This document shows, piece after piece, positions 24,398 to 33,420 of a stretch of DNA of 64,000 bases. Where the stretch lies: contig NZ_JAFVMH010000001.1 of assembly GCF_017377735.1 (NCBI RefSeq), positions 310,001 to 374,000 on the forward strand, given 5' to 3'. The notes beneath the pieces were generated by a model. The model worked only from the letters and a program-made list of their open reading frames with translations, searched no databases and was not told where the DNA came from. The DNA comes from Acetobacter garciniae (GTDB lineage: Bacteria; Pseudomonadota; Alphaproteobacteria; Acetobacterales; Acetobacteraceae). Each line of letters begins with the position of its first letter. Within the stretch, counting starts at the first letter, position 1. A program made the translations under genes and the position numbers.

Positions 24398-25863
24398 GGC
24401 CGGGATTCCGCGACGGGTTCGGGGGCTGCCGGAGCCTCGGCCGAAAGGGCATGCAGCCAGCGGCGGGCCTGCGCGCGGACATTATCCGGCGCGGTGCCGC
24501 CTTCGCTGGTGCGCGAGGCGATGGAGGCATCGACACTGAGCACGGAATAGATATCCTCGGTAATGCCCGGCTCTTCCGCGCGCATGTCCTCGATGCTCAG
24601 TTCCGCCAGGCCGATGTTCTTTTCTTCTGCCCGCGCGACGAGCTTGCCGGTAACATGGTGGGCAGTGCGGAACGGCAGCTTGAGCACGCGCACCAGCCAG
24701 TCCGCAATGTCGGTGGCGGTGGAATAGCCCGACCCCGCCAAGGCGCGCATCTGCTGGGTGTTGGCCGTCATGTCGCGCACCATGCCGTCACAGGCTGCAA
24801 GGCACAGGGCGGCGGCATCGGTTGCCGCGAACACGGGTTCCTTGTCTTCCTGCATGTCCTTGGCATAGGCCAGCGGCAGGCCCTTCATGACCGTCAGCAG
24901 CCCGACCAGGCTGCCGGTCATGCGCCCGGTCTTGGCGCGCACCAGTTCGGCCGCATCCGGGTTGCGCTTTTGCGGCATGATGGACGAACCGGTCGTGAAC
25001 GCGTCGGACAGGCGGATGAAGGAAAAGGGGGAGGAACACCAGATCACGATTTCCTCTGCCATGCGCGACAGATGCATGGCCATGATCGACAGGGCGGACA
25101 GGAATTCCAGCGCGAAATCCCGGTCCGACACGGCGTCGAGCGAATTGGCCGTGGGGCGGTCGAAATGCAGCAGCCCCGCCGTCATGCGCCGGTCGATGGG
25201 GAAGGACGTGCCGGCCAGGGCGGCCGAACCCAGCGGGCATTCGTTCAGCCTGCGGCGGGTATCGGCCAGGCGGCCGCGGTCGCGGGCCAGCATTTCCACA
25301 TAGGCCATCAGGTGGTGGCCGAAGGTCACGGGCTGGGCGGTCTGCAGGTGGGTGAAGCCGGGCATGGGGTCGGCTGCGTGTTCTTCCGCCCGGCGGGCCA
25401 GTGCCCGCATGAGGGAGGCCACCTGCCGGTCCAGCCCGTCTATGGCGTCACGCACCCACAGGCGGAAGTCGGTCGCCACCTGGTCGTTGCGCGAACGTGC
25501 GGTATGCAGCCGCTTGCCCGCTTCGCCCACCCGTTCGGAAAGCCGGGCTTCGATATTCATGTGGATGTCTTCCAGGGCTTCGGAAAACACGAAGGATCCG
25601 CTTTCGATCTCCTGGCCGATATCTGCCAGGCCCTGGCGGATGGCTGCTTCGTCCCCGGCGGAAATAATGCCGACATGGGCCAGCATGGCCGCATGCGCCA
25701 GCGAGCCTTCGATATCCTGCTTCCACATGACCTTGTCGAAGCTGATGGATGCGTTGATGGCCTGCATGATTTGTGAAGGACCACCCGCGAAGCGCCCGCC
25801 CCACTGCACATTGGCATGGCCCTGCGTGGCCGGTTCCGCGTTGCTCTGGCTGGTCAAAGACAT
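24394..25863 (-). CDS. argH: Argininosuccinate lyase
   Basis: Last step of arginine synthesis: splits argininosuccinate into arginine and fumarate; 489 residues (a little longer than the usual 460 because of a short N-terminal and C-terminal tail). Signature [22 protein letters not shown] is present, as are [61 protein letters not shown] and [15 protein letters not shown]. The catalytic Ser loop is intact. It is the first gene of a row argH-lptM-lysA-TIGR02302, all coupled or nearly so. Confidence 0.96.
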   Translation of the reverse strand: MSLTSQSNAEPATQGHANVQWGGRFAGGPSQIMQAINASISFDKVMWKQDIEGSLAHAAMLAHVGIISAGDEAAIRQGLADIGQEIESGSFVFSEALEDIHMNIEARLSERVGEAGKRLHTARSRNDQVATDFRLWVRDAIDGLDRQVASLMRALARRAEEHAADPMPGFTHLQTAQPVTFGHHLMAYVEMLARDRGRLADTRRRLNECPLGSAALAGTSFPIDRRMTAGLLHFDRPTANSLDAVSDRDFALEFLSALSIMAMHLSRMAEEIVIWCSSPFSFIRLSDAFTTGSSIMPQKRNPDAAELVRAKTGRMTGSLVGLLTVMKGLPLAYAKDMQEDKEPVFAATDAAALCLAACDGMVRDMTANTQQMRALAGSGYSTATDIADWLVRVLKLPFRTAHHVTGKLVARAEEKNIGLAELSIEDMRAEEPGITEDIYSVLSVDASIASRTSEGGTAPDNVRAQARRWLHALSAEAPAAPEPVAESRP

Positions 25864-26260
25864 ATGTTGGGCTTACCTGTTCGACTGCGTACACATGATG
25901 TGCCGGGAATGTGCCGGTTGATACCGCCACGATTTATACCGCTCCGGCGCGAATGCAAAGCACCTAACCCTACCGGGGCCGCGTCTTTGGTGCAAACGGC
26001 GCAGCAGTCACGCAATGCCCCGGGCCATTATGTGCAGACCGTGCTGTTCCGCTCCTGATCGGGCGGGACCATGGGGCGGGATCATCAGGCGGGATTATTG
26101 GGCAGCATTACGGGGAAAGGAATCACCGGGCAGTATCACCGTATCGCTGCGCGGGGTCCACCACGCGCGGCAGCCCTGCATGCGCGCCCGGGAGCGGGGA
26201 TGGGCCCGAGCGTATTTTTCTGCTTAATAAGGCAACAGACATTTACGGAGTTTACGAACC
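25864..26260. other. 397-bp divergent gap between argH and a small protein gene
   Basis: Contains the start-side regulatory regions of argH (minus) and of the small protein gene at 26261 (plus). I see no RNA gene, repeat or convincing small coding region; open frames on the plus strand have Arg/Gly/Ala composition typical of non-coding GC-rich DNA. Confidence 0.5.
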
Positions 26261-26572
26261 ATGACGACAGACAAGCTTGCAACCTATGGCGTGATCGATC
26301 CGGGCATGAACGTGCTGCTTGAAGTCATCCGGGCCGAAAGCCCGGTTGCCGCCGTACGTCGCCTGGAAGAAAAAATGCGCGGCCCGGAATATGTCGCCGC
26401 CCACAGCTATGACGAAGCCAGCGAGGAAGCGCTGGATGGTGCGGACCCCGCCTATCTTGTCTATGCGCTGGATGGCAGCGGACTGGATGCGGAAGCCCTT
26501 GGCGGGGAAGACGCGGGCACCGTGCGTGCGCAGGCCGACCTTGCGGCCGTGGTCGTATCCTCGGCCCGCTGA
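26261..26572 (+). CDS. Small acidic protein of unknown function
   Basis: I do not recognise this 103-residue protein. A Shine-Dalgarno-like CGGAG lies about 13 bp before the ATG. It is acidic (many Asp and Glu) with Ala-rich helices: VIDPGMNVLLEVIRAESPVAAVRRLEEKM, then AHSYDEASEEALDGADPAYLVYALDGSGL and a C-terminal DLAAVVVSSAR strand. No signal peptide or membrane segment. Codon use and third-position GC look like a real gene. It precedes the N-formylglutamate amidohydrolase-like gene by about 50 bp and may be its operon partner. Confidence 0.65.
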   Translation: MTTDKLATYGVIDPGMNVLLEVIRAESPVAAVRRLEEKMRGPEYVAAHSYDEASEEALDGADPAYLVYALDGSGLDAEALGGEDAGTVRAQADLAAVVVSSAR

Positions 26573-26623
26573 AAGGCCGGGCAGGTGGTGCCGGAGGGGG
26601 GCAGGGCAGGGACGAATGACAGC

Positions 26624-27454
26624 ATGCGAAACAGCGCGATCATGACAGGTCGCGAACCGGTCGGCTTGGCCACGGAATCAAGGACCGCAAAAGCCGTAGA
26701 AAGCTTTGCCGTATACGGGCGCGATACGGGTGGTCCGTTCGTGCTGGTCAGCGACCATGCGGGGCAGGCAATCCCCGCCGAACTGGGCGATCTGGGTGTG
26801 TGTGCGACCGAGCGCGCACGCCATATCGGCTGGGATATCGGGATCGATGGCGTGGGCCGCCGCCTTGCGGATGCCCTGCCGGCGGTGCTGATCGAACAGG
26901 TCTATTCCCGGCTGGTGATCGACTGTAACCGTGCCCCCGGCCACCCGACCTCCATCGTGCGTGAAAGCGATGGCACGCCGGTTCCCGGTAACCAGGGCCT
27001 GTGCGCGCAGGATATCGCCTGGCGCGAACAGGTTATTCTGCACCCCTATCACGATCGTATCCGCCGCGAACTGAGCGCGCGCGCAAGCCGGAACCGGCCC
27101 ACGGTCGTGGTCGCCCTGCACAGCTTCACCCCGGTCATGCGGGGCAAGGCGCGGCCCTGGCATGCGGGTGTGCTGCATAACAAGGATTCGCGGCTGGCCC
27201 ATATCATGCTCGACCTGCTGCGGCATGAAGGGCTGACAGTAGGCGATAACGAACCCTACGCCCTGACCGATACGTCGGATTACACAATTCCCGTACATGG
27301 CGAACAGCGCGCCTTGCCTTATATCGAACTGGAAATCCGCCAGGATCTGATCGCCCAGCCCGAAGGGCAGGCTGCCTGGGCCGAACGCCTGGCCCGCCTG
27401 CTGCCCCAGGCATGGCGCGCATTCTGCGACCGGTATGGAGAAGACACGCCATGA
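26624..27454 (+). CDS. N-formylglutamate amidohydrolase family protein
   Basis: Zinc-type hydrolase of the HutG2/FGase family (about 276 residues), which in histidine degradation releases formate from N-formylglutamate. Motifs: FVLVSDHAGQAIPAELGDLG, HIGWDIGIDGVGRRLAD, IEQVYSRLVIDCNRAPG, VVVALHSFTPVMRGKARPWHAGVL with the metal His, VGDNEPYAL, and HGEQRALPYIELEIRQDL. The start is uncertain: two ATGs (26624, 26642) and an earlier in-frame codon exist. No other hut genes are nearby, so it may have another N-formyl amino acid as substrate. The stop overlaps aroE by 4 bp. Confidence 0.85.
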   Translation: MRNSAIMTGREPVGLATESRTAKAVESFAVYGRDTGGPFVLVSDHAGQAIPAELGDLGVCATERARHIGWDIGIDGVGRRLADALPAVLIEQVYSRLVIDCNRAPGHPTSIVRESDGTPVPGNQGLCAQDIAWREQVILHPYHDRIRRELSARASRNRPTVVVALHSFTPVMRGKARPWHAGVLHNKDSRLAHIMLDLLRHEGLTVGDNEPYALTDTSDYTIPVHGEQRALPYIELEIRQDLIAQPEGQAAWAERLARLLPQAWRAFCDRYGEDTP

Positions 27455-28419
27455 CAGCGCGCACCCCATCCGCCCGGGACGGCGGGCAGATGCCCCGCAC
27501 AGGCGCGGGCGAGGCAACGCACCAGCCCGCTACCGCTGCCTCCGGCAACACCGTGGACAACGCCGCTGCGGGCCAGATCATTACCGGCAAGGCCCGGCTT
27601 GCAGGCGTACTGGGCTGGCCGGTCAGCCATTCCCGCTCTCCCGTGCTGCATAATTACTGGCTGCGCCGTTACGGGGTGGACGGGGTCTATGTGCCCCTAC
27701 CCGTGCAGCCGGGTGCGTTCGAAGTTGCGGTGCGGGGCTTGCAGGCGGCGGGTTTCAGGGGGGCGAATGTCACCATCCCGCACAAGGAAGCAGCCTTCAG
27801 GCTGGCCGATATACTGGACGACTCCGCTACGCAGGCGGGGGCCGTGAATACGCTGATCTTTCAGGACGACGGAAAAATTCGTGGTCTTTCAACCGACGGC
27901 GCCGGTTTTGTCGCGAGCCTTCAGGCCGAAGGGCACACCATAAGACCCGGCGCGCAGGTGCTGGTGCTGGGGGCAGGCGGGGCTGCGCGTTCGGTGGCGG
28001 CGGCATTGCTCGGCCAGGGCATGGGGGTTCATGTCAGCAACCGCACCGCCGCCCGGGCAAAGGAACTGGCCAGCGCCCTGCCGGGCCTTGGCGTGGTAGC
28101 CTGGGATGAATGGGAAAACCGACTTGGCGCTTACAGCCTGCTGGTGAATACGACCTCGCTGGGTATGGCAGGCGGGCCGGACCCGCAGTTCCGCCCCCGT
28201 CTCGACTGTGCAAATGCGGGGCTGGTGGTGGCCGATATCGTCTATGTGCCGATGGTGACACCCCTCCTGGCCGAAGCGCGGCAATGCGGGCTGCAAACGG
28301 TTGGCGGGCTTGGCATGCTGCTGCACCAGGCCCGGCTGGGCTTTACGGAATGGTTCGGTGTGGAACCGCAGGTGGACGACGCCACCCAGGCCTATGTGCT
28401 GGCCAGCCTGCGGGGCTGA
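27451..28419 (+). CDS. aroE: Shikimate dehydrogenase
   Basis: Reduces 3-dehydroshikimate to shikimate with NADPH; about 322 residues. The N terminus carries some 45 extra Thr/Pro/Gly-rich residues before the domain starts at LAGVLGWPVSHSRSPVLHN. Then come the catalytic Lys motif ANVTIPHKEAAF, NTLIF, the NADP fold VLVLGAGGAARSVAAALL with VSNRTAARAKELA, VNTTSLGM, and the C-terminal DIVYVPMVTPLL and GLGMLLHQARLGFTEWFG. The ATG overlaps the preceding stop (ATGA). In many alphaproteobacteria aroE is followed by coaE and dnaQ; here an amidase on the opposite strand has come between. Confidence 0.94.
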   Translation: MTARTPSARDGGQMPRTGAGEATHQPATAASGNTVDNAAAGQIITGKARLAGVLGWPVSHSRSPVLHNYWLRRYGVDGVYVPLPVQPGAFEVAVRGLQAAGFRGANVTIPHKEAAFRLADILDDSATQAGAVNTLIFQDDGKIRGLSTDGAGFVASLQAEGHTIRPGAQVLVLGAGGAARSVAAALLGQGMGVHVSNRTAARAKELASALPGLGVVAWDEWENRLGAYSLLVNTTSLGMAGGPDPQFRPRLDCANAGLVVADIVYVPMVTPLLAEARQCGLQTVGGLGMLLHQARLGFTEWFGVEPQVDDATQAYVLASLRG

Positions 28420-28428
28420 ACGTCTGGC

Positions 28429-29697
28429 CTAGCCGGGCAGTATGCCCGGTTCCAGAATGTTGAGAATATCCTGCACCGTGCGCAGCAGCGCGCGGTCCCT
28501 GTGGCGGGGGGCTGAAAGCATCATGCCCATCGGCAAGGCGTGTTGCCCGGCCTCTACCGGAAAGGACAGCGATGGCAGGCCCGCCATGCTGTCGGGGCGT
28601 GTGAAACGGCTATAGGCAGGAAATATCGGCAGCGTTTCTCCTTGTGGGGTGAGCACGTCGGTCTGTTCCACAAGGGGTGGCAGAAACGGCGTGGTTGGTG
28701 TCAGCAGGAAGGAAACATCCGCGAATATTGCGCGAAAACCCGCCCGCAGCGCGGGCAGGCCGATCCCCATGGCCTGTGCGTAATCCCCCGGTGCGTCCAG
28801 CGCGTATTGCGCGCAGCCTTTCAGCACCTCGGCCACATCGGGGCTGGCCGTAGCTTCGACCAGGGCGTCGAATGTGCTGTCCCGCAGGGTCGCGCTGGCG
28901 GCGCAAAGGGCGTGGTATGTCTCATGCGCGGCAATTGTCATGCCGCATTGCGCGTCAAGCCGGGCGATGGGGTCCAGGCTGACGGGTTTCAGGTAATGGC
29001 CTGAGCGCGTCAGCACATCGCATAGCCGGCGATAGGCGGCCGCAATGTGCGGGTCCAGCGTATCGAGTGCTGCTGCTTCCATAACACCGATAACAGCGCC
29101 CGATTGCTGCGGGGGGCGGCTGGTCTCCCCGCTCAGCAATGTGTCGGCCCAGATGATCCAGCGTAAATCACGCGCCATCAGCCCGATCGTGTCGCGGCTG
29201 GGGGAAAGATGCACCACGCCGTCGGCCGGGTATCTGCCGGTCGTTGGGCGGAAGCCGATCACGCCGCAATGGGCCGCGGGGATACGCGCGGAACCACCGG
29301 TACCCGTCACCACAGAAAGATCGCCCAGCCCCACGGCCAGTGCGGCGGCGGACCCGCCACTGGACCCACCGGCCACGCGGGTCGCGCAGAACGGGTTGAG
29401 GATGGGACCGCTCCAGGCATTGACGCCGGTAATGCCCAGGGCCAGTTCGTGCAATGTGGTTCGAATGGCCGGATTGGCGCCCGCCGCCCGCAGCAGCCTG
29501 ATGGCGGTTGCATCCGCGCCTGCCACGACATCGGCAAAAAACGGCGAACCGGCGGTCAGCGGCATGCCGGCCGTGGCGATATTGTCCTTGACCAGAACAA
29601 GGGGGCCAGCTTGTTCCGCAAGGTCCGGCGTGTTCACGCTGGCAATGGCGTTCAGGGCCTTCGCCCGTTCGAGAGTGGAGCTATGGCACTGGTTCAC
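28429..29697 (-). CDS. Amidase signature family hydrolase
   Basis: Hydrolase of 422 residues using a Ser-cisSer-Lys triad. Lys37 (PLVLVKDNIA), Ser112 (AGGSSGGSAAAL) and Ser136 (TGTGGSARIPAA) are spaced 75 and 24 apart, the same spacings as in fatty acid amide hydrolase. Also present are TTLHELALGITG, GVIGFRPTTGRYP and a C-terminal SMAGLPSLSFPVE block. The substrate cannot be told; indoleacetamide, nicotinamide-type and aryl amides are all possible in the family. It does not look like GatA, lacking the GatCAB context. It is convergent with aroE at 9 bp and interrupts the aroE-coaE-dnaQ order. Confidence 0.88.
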   Translation of the reverse strand: MNQCHSSTLERAKALNAIASVNTPDLAEQAGPLVLVKDNIATAGMPLTAGSPFFADVVAGADATAIRLLRAAGANPAIRTTLHELALGITGVNAWSGPILNPFCATRVAGGSSGGSAAALAVGLGDLSVVTGTGGSARIPAAHCGVIGFRPTTGRYPADGVVHLSPSRDTIGLMARDLRWIIWADTLLSGETSRPPQQSGAVIGVMEAAALDTLDPHIAAAYRRLCDVLTRSGHYLKPVSLDPIARLDAQCGMTIAAHETYHALCAASATLRDSTFDALVEATASPDVAEVLKGCAQYALDAPGDYAQAMGIGLPALRAGFRAIFADVSFLLTPTTPFLPPLVEQTDVLTPQGETLPIFPAYSRFTRPDSMAGLPSLSFPVEAGQHALPMGMMLSAPRHRDRALLRTVQDILNILEPGILPG

Positions 29698-30055
29698 GCG
29701 ATCACTTTTCTATTTCTGGTCTTGGCGAGGGTTCCGGATCATTGGTGCGAAAACGCAATGATCGTCAATCCTTTTTCAGGACCGCAAGAATACCGGCTTT
29801 CGGAATGGCGGATTTGTGAGGGGTGTCAAGTTTTGATGGCGGCCTGTGCCGGCGCACGGTATCCCCCACGGATCGTTGGCACGGATCGTTGGCACGGATC
29901 GGGCGGGCGGGGTTTGGGCAGGCGGTCGAGGCATGCGAACCAGACAGGCGTGGCCCGGGCGGGTATGATAAAGATCGGTCGTGATAAGACTGGCTTGAAG
30001 AAACCGGTTCGTCAAAAGCGCCGGATTGACGTGAACCGCCTGGAGGGGGGCTGGC
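29698..30055. other. 358-bp region between the amidase and coaE with a short tandem repeat
   Basis: It holds the divergent upstream regions of the amidase and coaE. Within it, 29867-29900 is 2.6 copies of a 13-bp unit, CACGGATCGTTGG. No gene is evident. The AGGGGG before the coaE ATG is a plausible ribosome binding site. Confidence 0.55.
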
Positions 30056-30655
30056 ATGAAGATACTGGGCCTGACAGGCGGCATGGGCATGGGCAAGAGC
30101 ACTGTGGCGGCCATGCTCGAACGCGCGGGCATGCCGGTTTTCGATGCCGATGCCCAGGTGCGCCGCCTCCAGTCCGAACCGGGGCCGGTGCTTTCGGCCA
30201 TGGCCAGGCTGGTGCCCGACGCCATGATCGGGGGCAAGCTGGACCGCGCGGCCCTGCGCCGGGCCGTCATGGCGCGCCCGCAGTTGCTGGCGCGGCTGGA
30301 AGCCATTATCCACCCTCAGGTACGTGCGGCCCGCGCGCGGTTTCTGGCCCGCCACCGCAGGCGGGGCACGCGGTGGGTGGTGCTGGATATTCCCCTTCTG
30401 TTTGAAACGGGGGGGGACCGGCTGTGCGACCATGTTCTGGTGGTCTCTGCCCCGCGCTGGGTGCAGGCCCGCAGGGTTGCGGCCCGCCGGGGCATGACCC
30501 CGGCTGAAGCCCGCAAGCTGATGGCCAGGCAGATGCCCGATGCCCGCAGGCGCCTGCGGGCCGATACAATCCTGCGCACGGGCCGCGCGCTGGGGGATAC
30601 AAAACGGCAGGTGCGCCAGTTTGTCCGTAAACGCTTTGCCAGGAGACAGGCATGA
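30056..30655 (+). CDS. coaE: Dephospho-CoA kinase
   Basis: Final step of CoA synthesis: phosphorylates dephospho-CoA at the 3'-OH of ribose. It is a P-loop kinase of 199 residues: ILGLTGGMGMGKSTVAAML (Walker A), FDADAQVRRL (catalytic Asp), LEAIIHPQVRAARARF, VVLDIPLLFETGGDRLCDHVLVVSA and the lid helix QARRVAARRGMTPAEARKLMARQMPDARR. The distal ADTILRTG matches the family's A(D)xVI.N.G ending. It overlaps dnaQ by 4 bp, the standard alphaproteobacterial coaE-dnaQ pair. Confidence 0.94.
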   Translation: MKILGLTGGMGMGKSTVAAMLERAGMPVFDADAQVRRLQSEPGPVLSAMARLVPDAMIGGKLDRAALRRAVMARPQLLARLEAIIHPQVRAARARFLARHRRRGTRWVVLDIPLLFETGGDRLCDHVLVVSAPRWVQARRVAARRGMTPAEARKLMARQMPDARRRLRADTILRTGRALGDTKRQVRQFVRKRFARRQA

Positions 30656-31326
30656 AACGCTCGATTCTGTTCGATACGGAAACAACCGGCCTGGACCCCG
30701 CGACCGGCGATCGGGTAATTGAAATCGCGGCCCTGGAACTGGTGGGCGACCTGCCCACGGGGCGGCATTTCCATGTGCTGATCGACCCCGAACGCGACGT
30801 GCCGGAAGAGGCAAGCCGCGTGCATGGCTTTACGCTGGCCGACCTGCAGGGCAAGCCGAAATTTGCCGAGGTGGCGGCCGATTTCCTGGAATTTGTCGGC
30901 ACCGATCCGCTGATAGCCCATAACGCGCGCTTCGATTTCGGCTTCATGAACGCGGAACTGGCCCGCGCGGGCTATCCCACGCTGGATATGAGCCGCATGG
31001 TCGATACGCTGGACATGGCGCGCGAACGCTTTGCGGGCATGCCCAACAGCCTGGACGCGCTATGTCGGCGCTTTGGCATCGACCTTTCGGCCCGCACGAC
31101 CCACAACGCCCTGCTGGACTGCAAGCTGCTGGCCGAGGTGTATATCGAACTCATGGGCGGGCGGCAGCACGGGCTGGGGCTGGTGGCCGAGGGCGGCCAG
31201 GCGCCCACCGTCATATACGACGCCCCGCTTGAACGCCGGATGATCCGTATCAGGCCCACGGAACACGAACTGGCCCAGCACACGGCCTTTGTTGAAAAAT
31301 TGAAAGATCCGCTCTGGAATGCGTGA
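30652..31326 (+). CDS. dnaQ: DNA polymerase III epsilon subunit (3'-5' exonuclease)
   Basis: Proofreading exonuclease of the replicase; 224 residues, DEDDh type. Exo I is SILFDTETTGLDPATGDRVIEIAALEL, exo II is LIAHNARFDFGFMNAEL, and exo III is THNALLDCKLLAEVYIELMGG, with all acidic residues and the His in place. The C-terminal part is short and would bind the polymerase alpha subunit. It is coupled to coaE by an ATGA overlap. Confidence 0.94.
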   Translation: MKRSILFDTETTGLDPATGDRVIEIAALELVGDLPTGRHFHVLIDPERDVPEEASRVHGFTLADLQGKPKFAEVAADFLEFVGTDPLIAHNARFDFGFMNAELARAGYPTLDMSRMVDTLDMARERFAGMPNSLDALCRRFGIDLSARTTHNALLDCKLLAEVYIELMGGRQHGLGLVAEGGQAPTVIYDAPLERRMIRIRPTEHELAQHTAFVEKLKDPLWNA

Positions 31327-31551
31327 CTTTTCCAACGCAGCCGGGTGTCGCACAACCGGTGCCTGAAAGGGCTTTGCAGAGTGTGACGCCTGTGCCATGG
31401 TCGAAGGGCCAGAAGAAAAAAGCGCCTGTGCTGCCGGGCCGTTCGCCTCGATATTCATTGTAGATGCCCAGGGTGCTGCCATGCCGCCGGGACCGGGGAT
31501 GAAAAAGGGGCCGCCCCGCATGTTCCGCCGCTGATACAGGGAGCTTACCCG

Positions 31552-32160
31552 ATGCGTCCAGCATCCTGCCGTTTCGCAATTACGCTCGCCCTGTGCGGAG
31601 TCTGGTCCATGCCTGCGCAGGCGGCTACGGCGCTGGGGCCGGTCACGGCTGAAGTCACCTTTATTTCCCGCTCCGCCAGCCTGGGCCTTGGCTATACATG
31701 GGGCCATGGCGTGCTGACCTATGGCGGGCGCCAGTACCCGTTCGAAGTGCGGGGGGCATCGGCTGCCTCCATCGGGTTTTCATCGGGCACCAGCGTGGGC
31801 AAGGTTTACAACCTGCAACGGGTCGAGGATTTCGAGGGCACGTACTGGGCCCTTTCGGGCGAGGCAACGATCGGTGCGGGTGTTTCGGGCTCCCTGATGG
31901 AAAATAACGACGGTGTTCGCATCCGCTTGCAGGAAAACCGTTCGGGCGGACGCCTTGCGGCCTCGCCGTCGCGCCTGACCGTGCGTTTTGTTACCGCCGC
32001 GAACCCGCCGGCCCCGGCACCCGGCGAAAGCCCGGGGGACAAGGCTGGCGCGGCTGCGCCTGCGACCCCGAATGCCGCCAGTGACAATGCTGCCGGTGTG
32101 CATGCGGCTGGCGCGAACACGGCCAGTGCGAACGTATCTGCCGGCAAGAGCGTGCATTAG
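31552..32160 (+). CDS. Exported protein of unknown function
   Basis: A 202-residue protein with a signal peptide (hydrophobic ITLALCGVWSM, cleavage likely after AQA at residue 24). The mature domain (about 25-145) is beta-rich with the pattern GLGYTWGHGVLTYGGRQYPFEV, then GKVYNLQRVEDFEGTYWALSGEATIGAG and ENNDGVRIRLQENRSG. I recognise this pattern from exported alphaproteobacterial hypotheticals but cannot name a function. The tail (about 145-202) is low-complexity Ala/Asn/Gly/Pro and may be periplasmic linker. No operon partner; the GT4 gene is convergent. Confidence 0.7.
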   Translation: MRPASCRFAITLALCGVWSMPAQAATALGPVTAEVTFISRSASLGLGYTWGHGVLTYGGRQYPFEVRGASAASIGFSSGTSVGKVYNLQRVEDFEGTYWALSGEATIGAGVSGSLMENNDGVRIRLQENRSGGRLAASPSRLTVRFVTAANPPAPAPGESPGDKAGAAAPATPNAASDNAAGVHAAGANTASANVSAGKSVH

Positions 32161-32286
32161 GCAAAAGCCTGCTTCAGGGTGCGGCGCGCGCATCCGCCCG
32201 GGGGGCCACGCCCGGTTTTTTCGGCGCGTGCAAGCTCTGTTCGCCTGCGTAATTTCTGCCAGATAATCCGCAAAAGCGGCGGGCCT

Positions 32287-33411
32287 TCACGCTGTGCCAG
32301 CGGCCCGGGTCAGGATTTCGACCGTCCTGCCAATAATATCGCTTTCCTCGAAGAGGGACAGGGCGCGTTCGCGGCCCATTTCACCCATTGCGGCGGCCTG
32401 TTGCGGGTCTGAGACCAGTTGGTTCAGCGCCGCGGCCAGGGGTTCGATCGTGCCCGGCTGTACCAGCAGGCCGGTGCGCCCGGGTACCACCTGTTCGCGC
32501 GGGCCGCGTATGTCGGTGGCGACAACGGGCAGGCCCGTCAGCATGGCTTCGATAATGGACATGGGCAGTCCTTCGAAATGACTGGGCAGGGTGAAGATAT
32601 CGGCCGCGGCCAGCAGGGCGGGAATATCCGTCCGGTAGCCCAGTATTTTCAGCCTGTCCCCCAACTGCCTGCTGGCGTCTTCCAGGCAGCCCGCCATATC
32701 CGCCCCATGGTCGGAGGCTAGGCGTTCCCCCACGATCCATAATTCGGCACCATGCACATCGCCCATGGCCGCCAGCAGTTCCGGATAGCCCTTGTGCCGC
32801 ACCAGGCGAGAGACCGCGATAATGACCGGCGTGCCCTCCGGCGTGCCCAGTTCCCGCCGGATGCGGGCGCGGGCCGTGGGGTCGGGGTGGAAAACGGCGC
32901 TGTTGCGGCCATTGCCGATGGCGATGGGGTGGGGGTGAATATGCAGCCGCCGCACATCGCGCGCTTCCTCGCGCGAGACGGTGAGGTAGAGATCCGTCAC
33001 GCGGCCGCAGAGCATTTCCAGCACCAGAGCCAGTGCCCGCCGTGGGGCCGAACCCGGCTGGTTGAACAGGAAACCGTGGCACGTATAGGCAATGCAGGGC
33101 ACGCCGCATAATCTGGCCGCCAGCCGTGCCAGAATGCCGCTGATCGGCATATGCGCATGCACCAGATCGGGTTTTTCGCGGCGGATGAGCCGGACCAGTG
33201 CGATAAAGGCGCGCGCCTGCGCCAGCGGTGAAAAAGACCGGGCCAGGGCCGGTGTCTCGATCCGGAAACCCTCGGCCCGGGCGGTGCGCAGCAGGTCCCC
33301 TTCCGCGCAGACACCGACCACATCATGTCCCTGCGCGCGCAGCGCCCGCATGAGGGGGAGCAGAAAATGCGTGAGCGAGAAATCGACGTTGGTAATTTCC
33401 AGTATTTTCAC
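32287..33411 (-). CDS. Family 4 glycosyltransferase
   Basis: Retaining GT-B sugar transferase of 374 residues. The N-terminal domain starts MKILEITNVDFSLTHFLLPLMRAL and contains PDLVHAHMPISGILARLAARL and AYTCHGFLF. The C-terminal domain has VIIAVSRLVRHKGYPELL, ELWIVGE, ILGYRTDIPALLAAADIFTLPSHFEGLPMSIIEAM (the EX7E donor-site motif) and GLPVVATDIRGPREQVV. It resembles the capsular/LPS GT4 (WecG-unrelated, EpsD-type) group; sugar and acceptor unknown. It follows the heparinase-like gene by 9 bp, so it is probably the last gene of that transcript. Confidence 0.9.
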   Translation of the reverse strand: MKILEITNVDFSLTHFLLPLMRALRAQGHDVVGVCAEGDLLRTARAEGFRIETPALARSFSPLAQARAFIALVRLIRREKPDLVHAHMPISGILARLAARLCGVPCIAYTCHGFLFNQPGSAPRRALALVLEMLCGRVTDLYLTVSREEARDVRRLHIHPHPIAIGNGRNSAVFHPDPTARARIRRELGTPEGTPVIIAVSRLVRHKGYPELLAAMGDVHGAELWIVGERLASDHGADMAGCLEDASRQLGDRLKILGYRTDIPALLAAADIFTLPSHFEGLPMSIIEAMLTGLPVVATDIRGPREQVVPGRTGLLVQPGTIEPLAAALNQLVSDPQQAAAMGEMGRERALSLFEESDIIGRTVEILTRAAGTA

Positions 33412-33420
33412 GCGCGGGGT

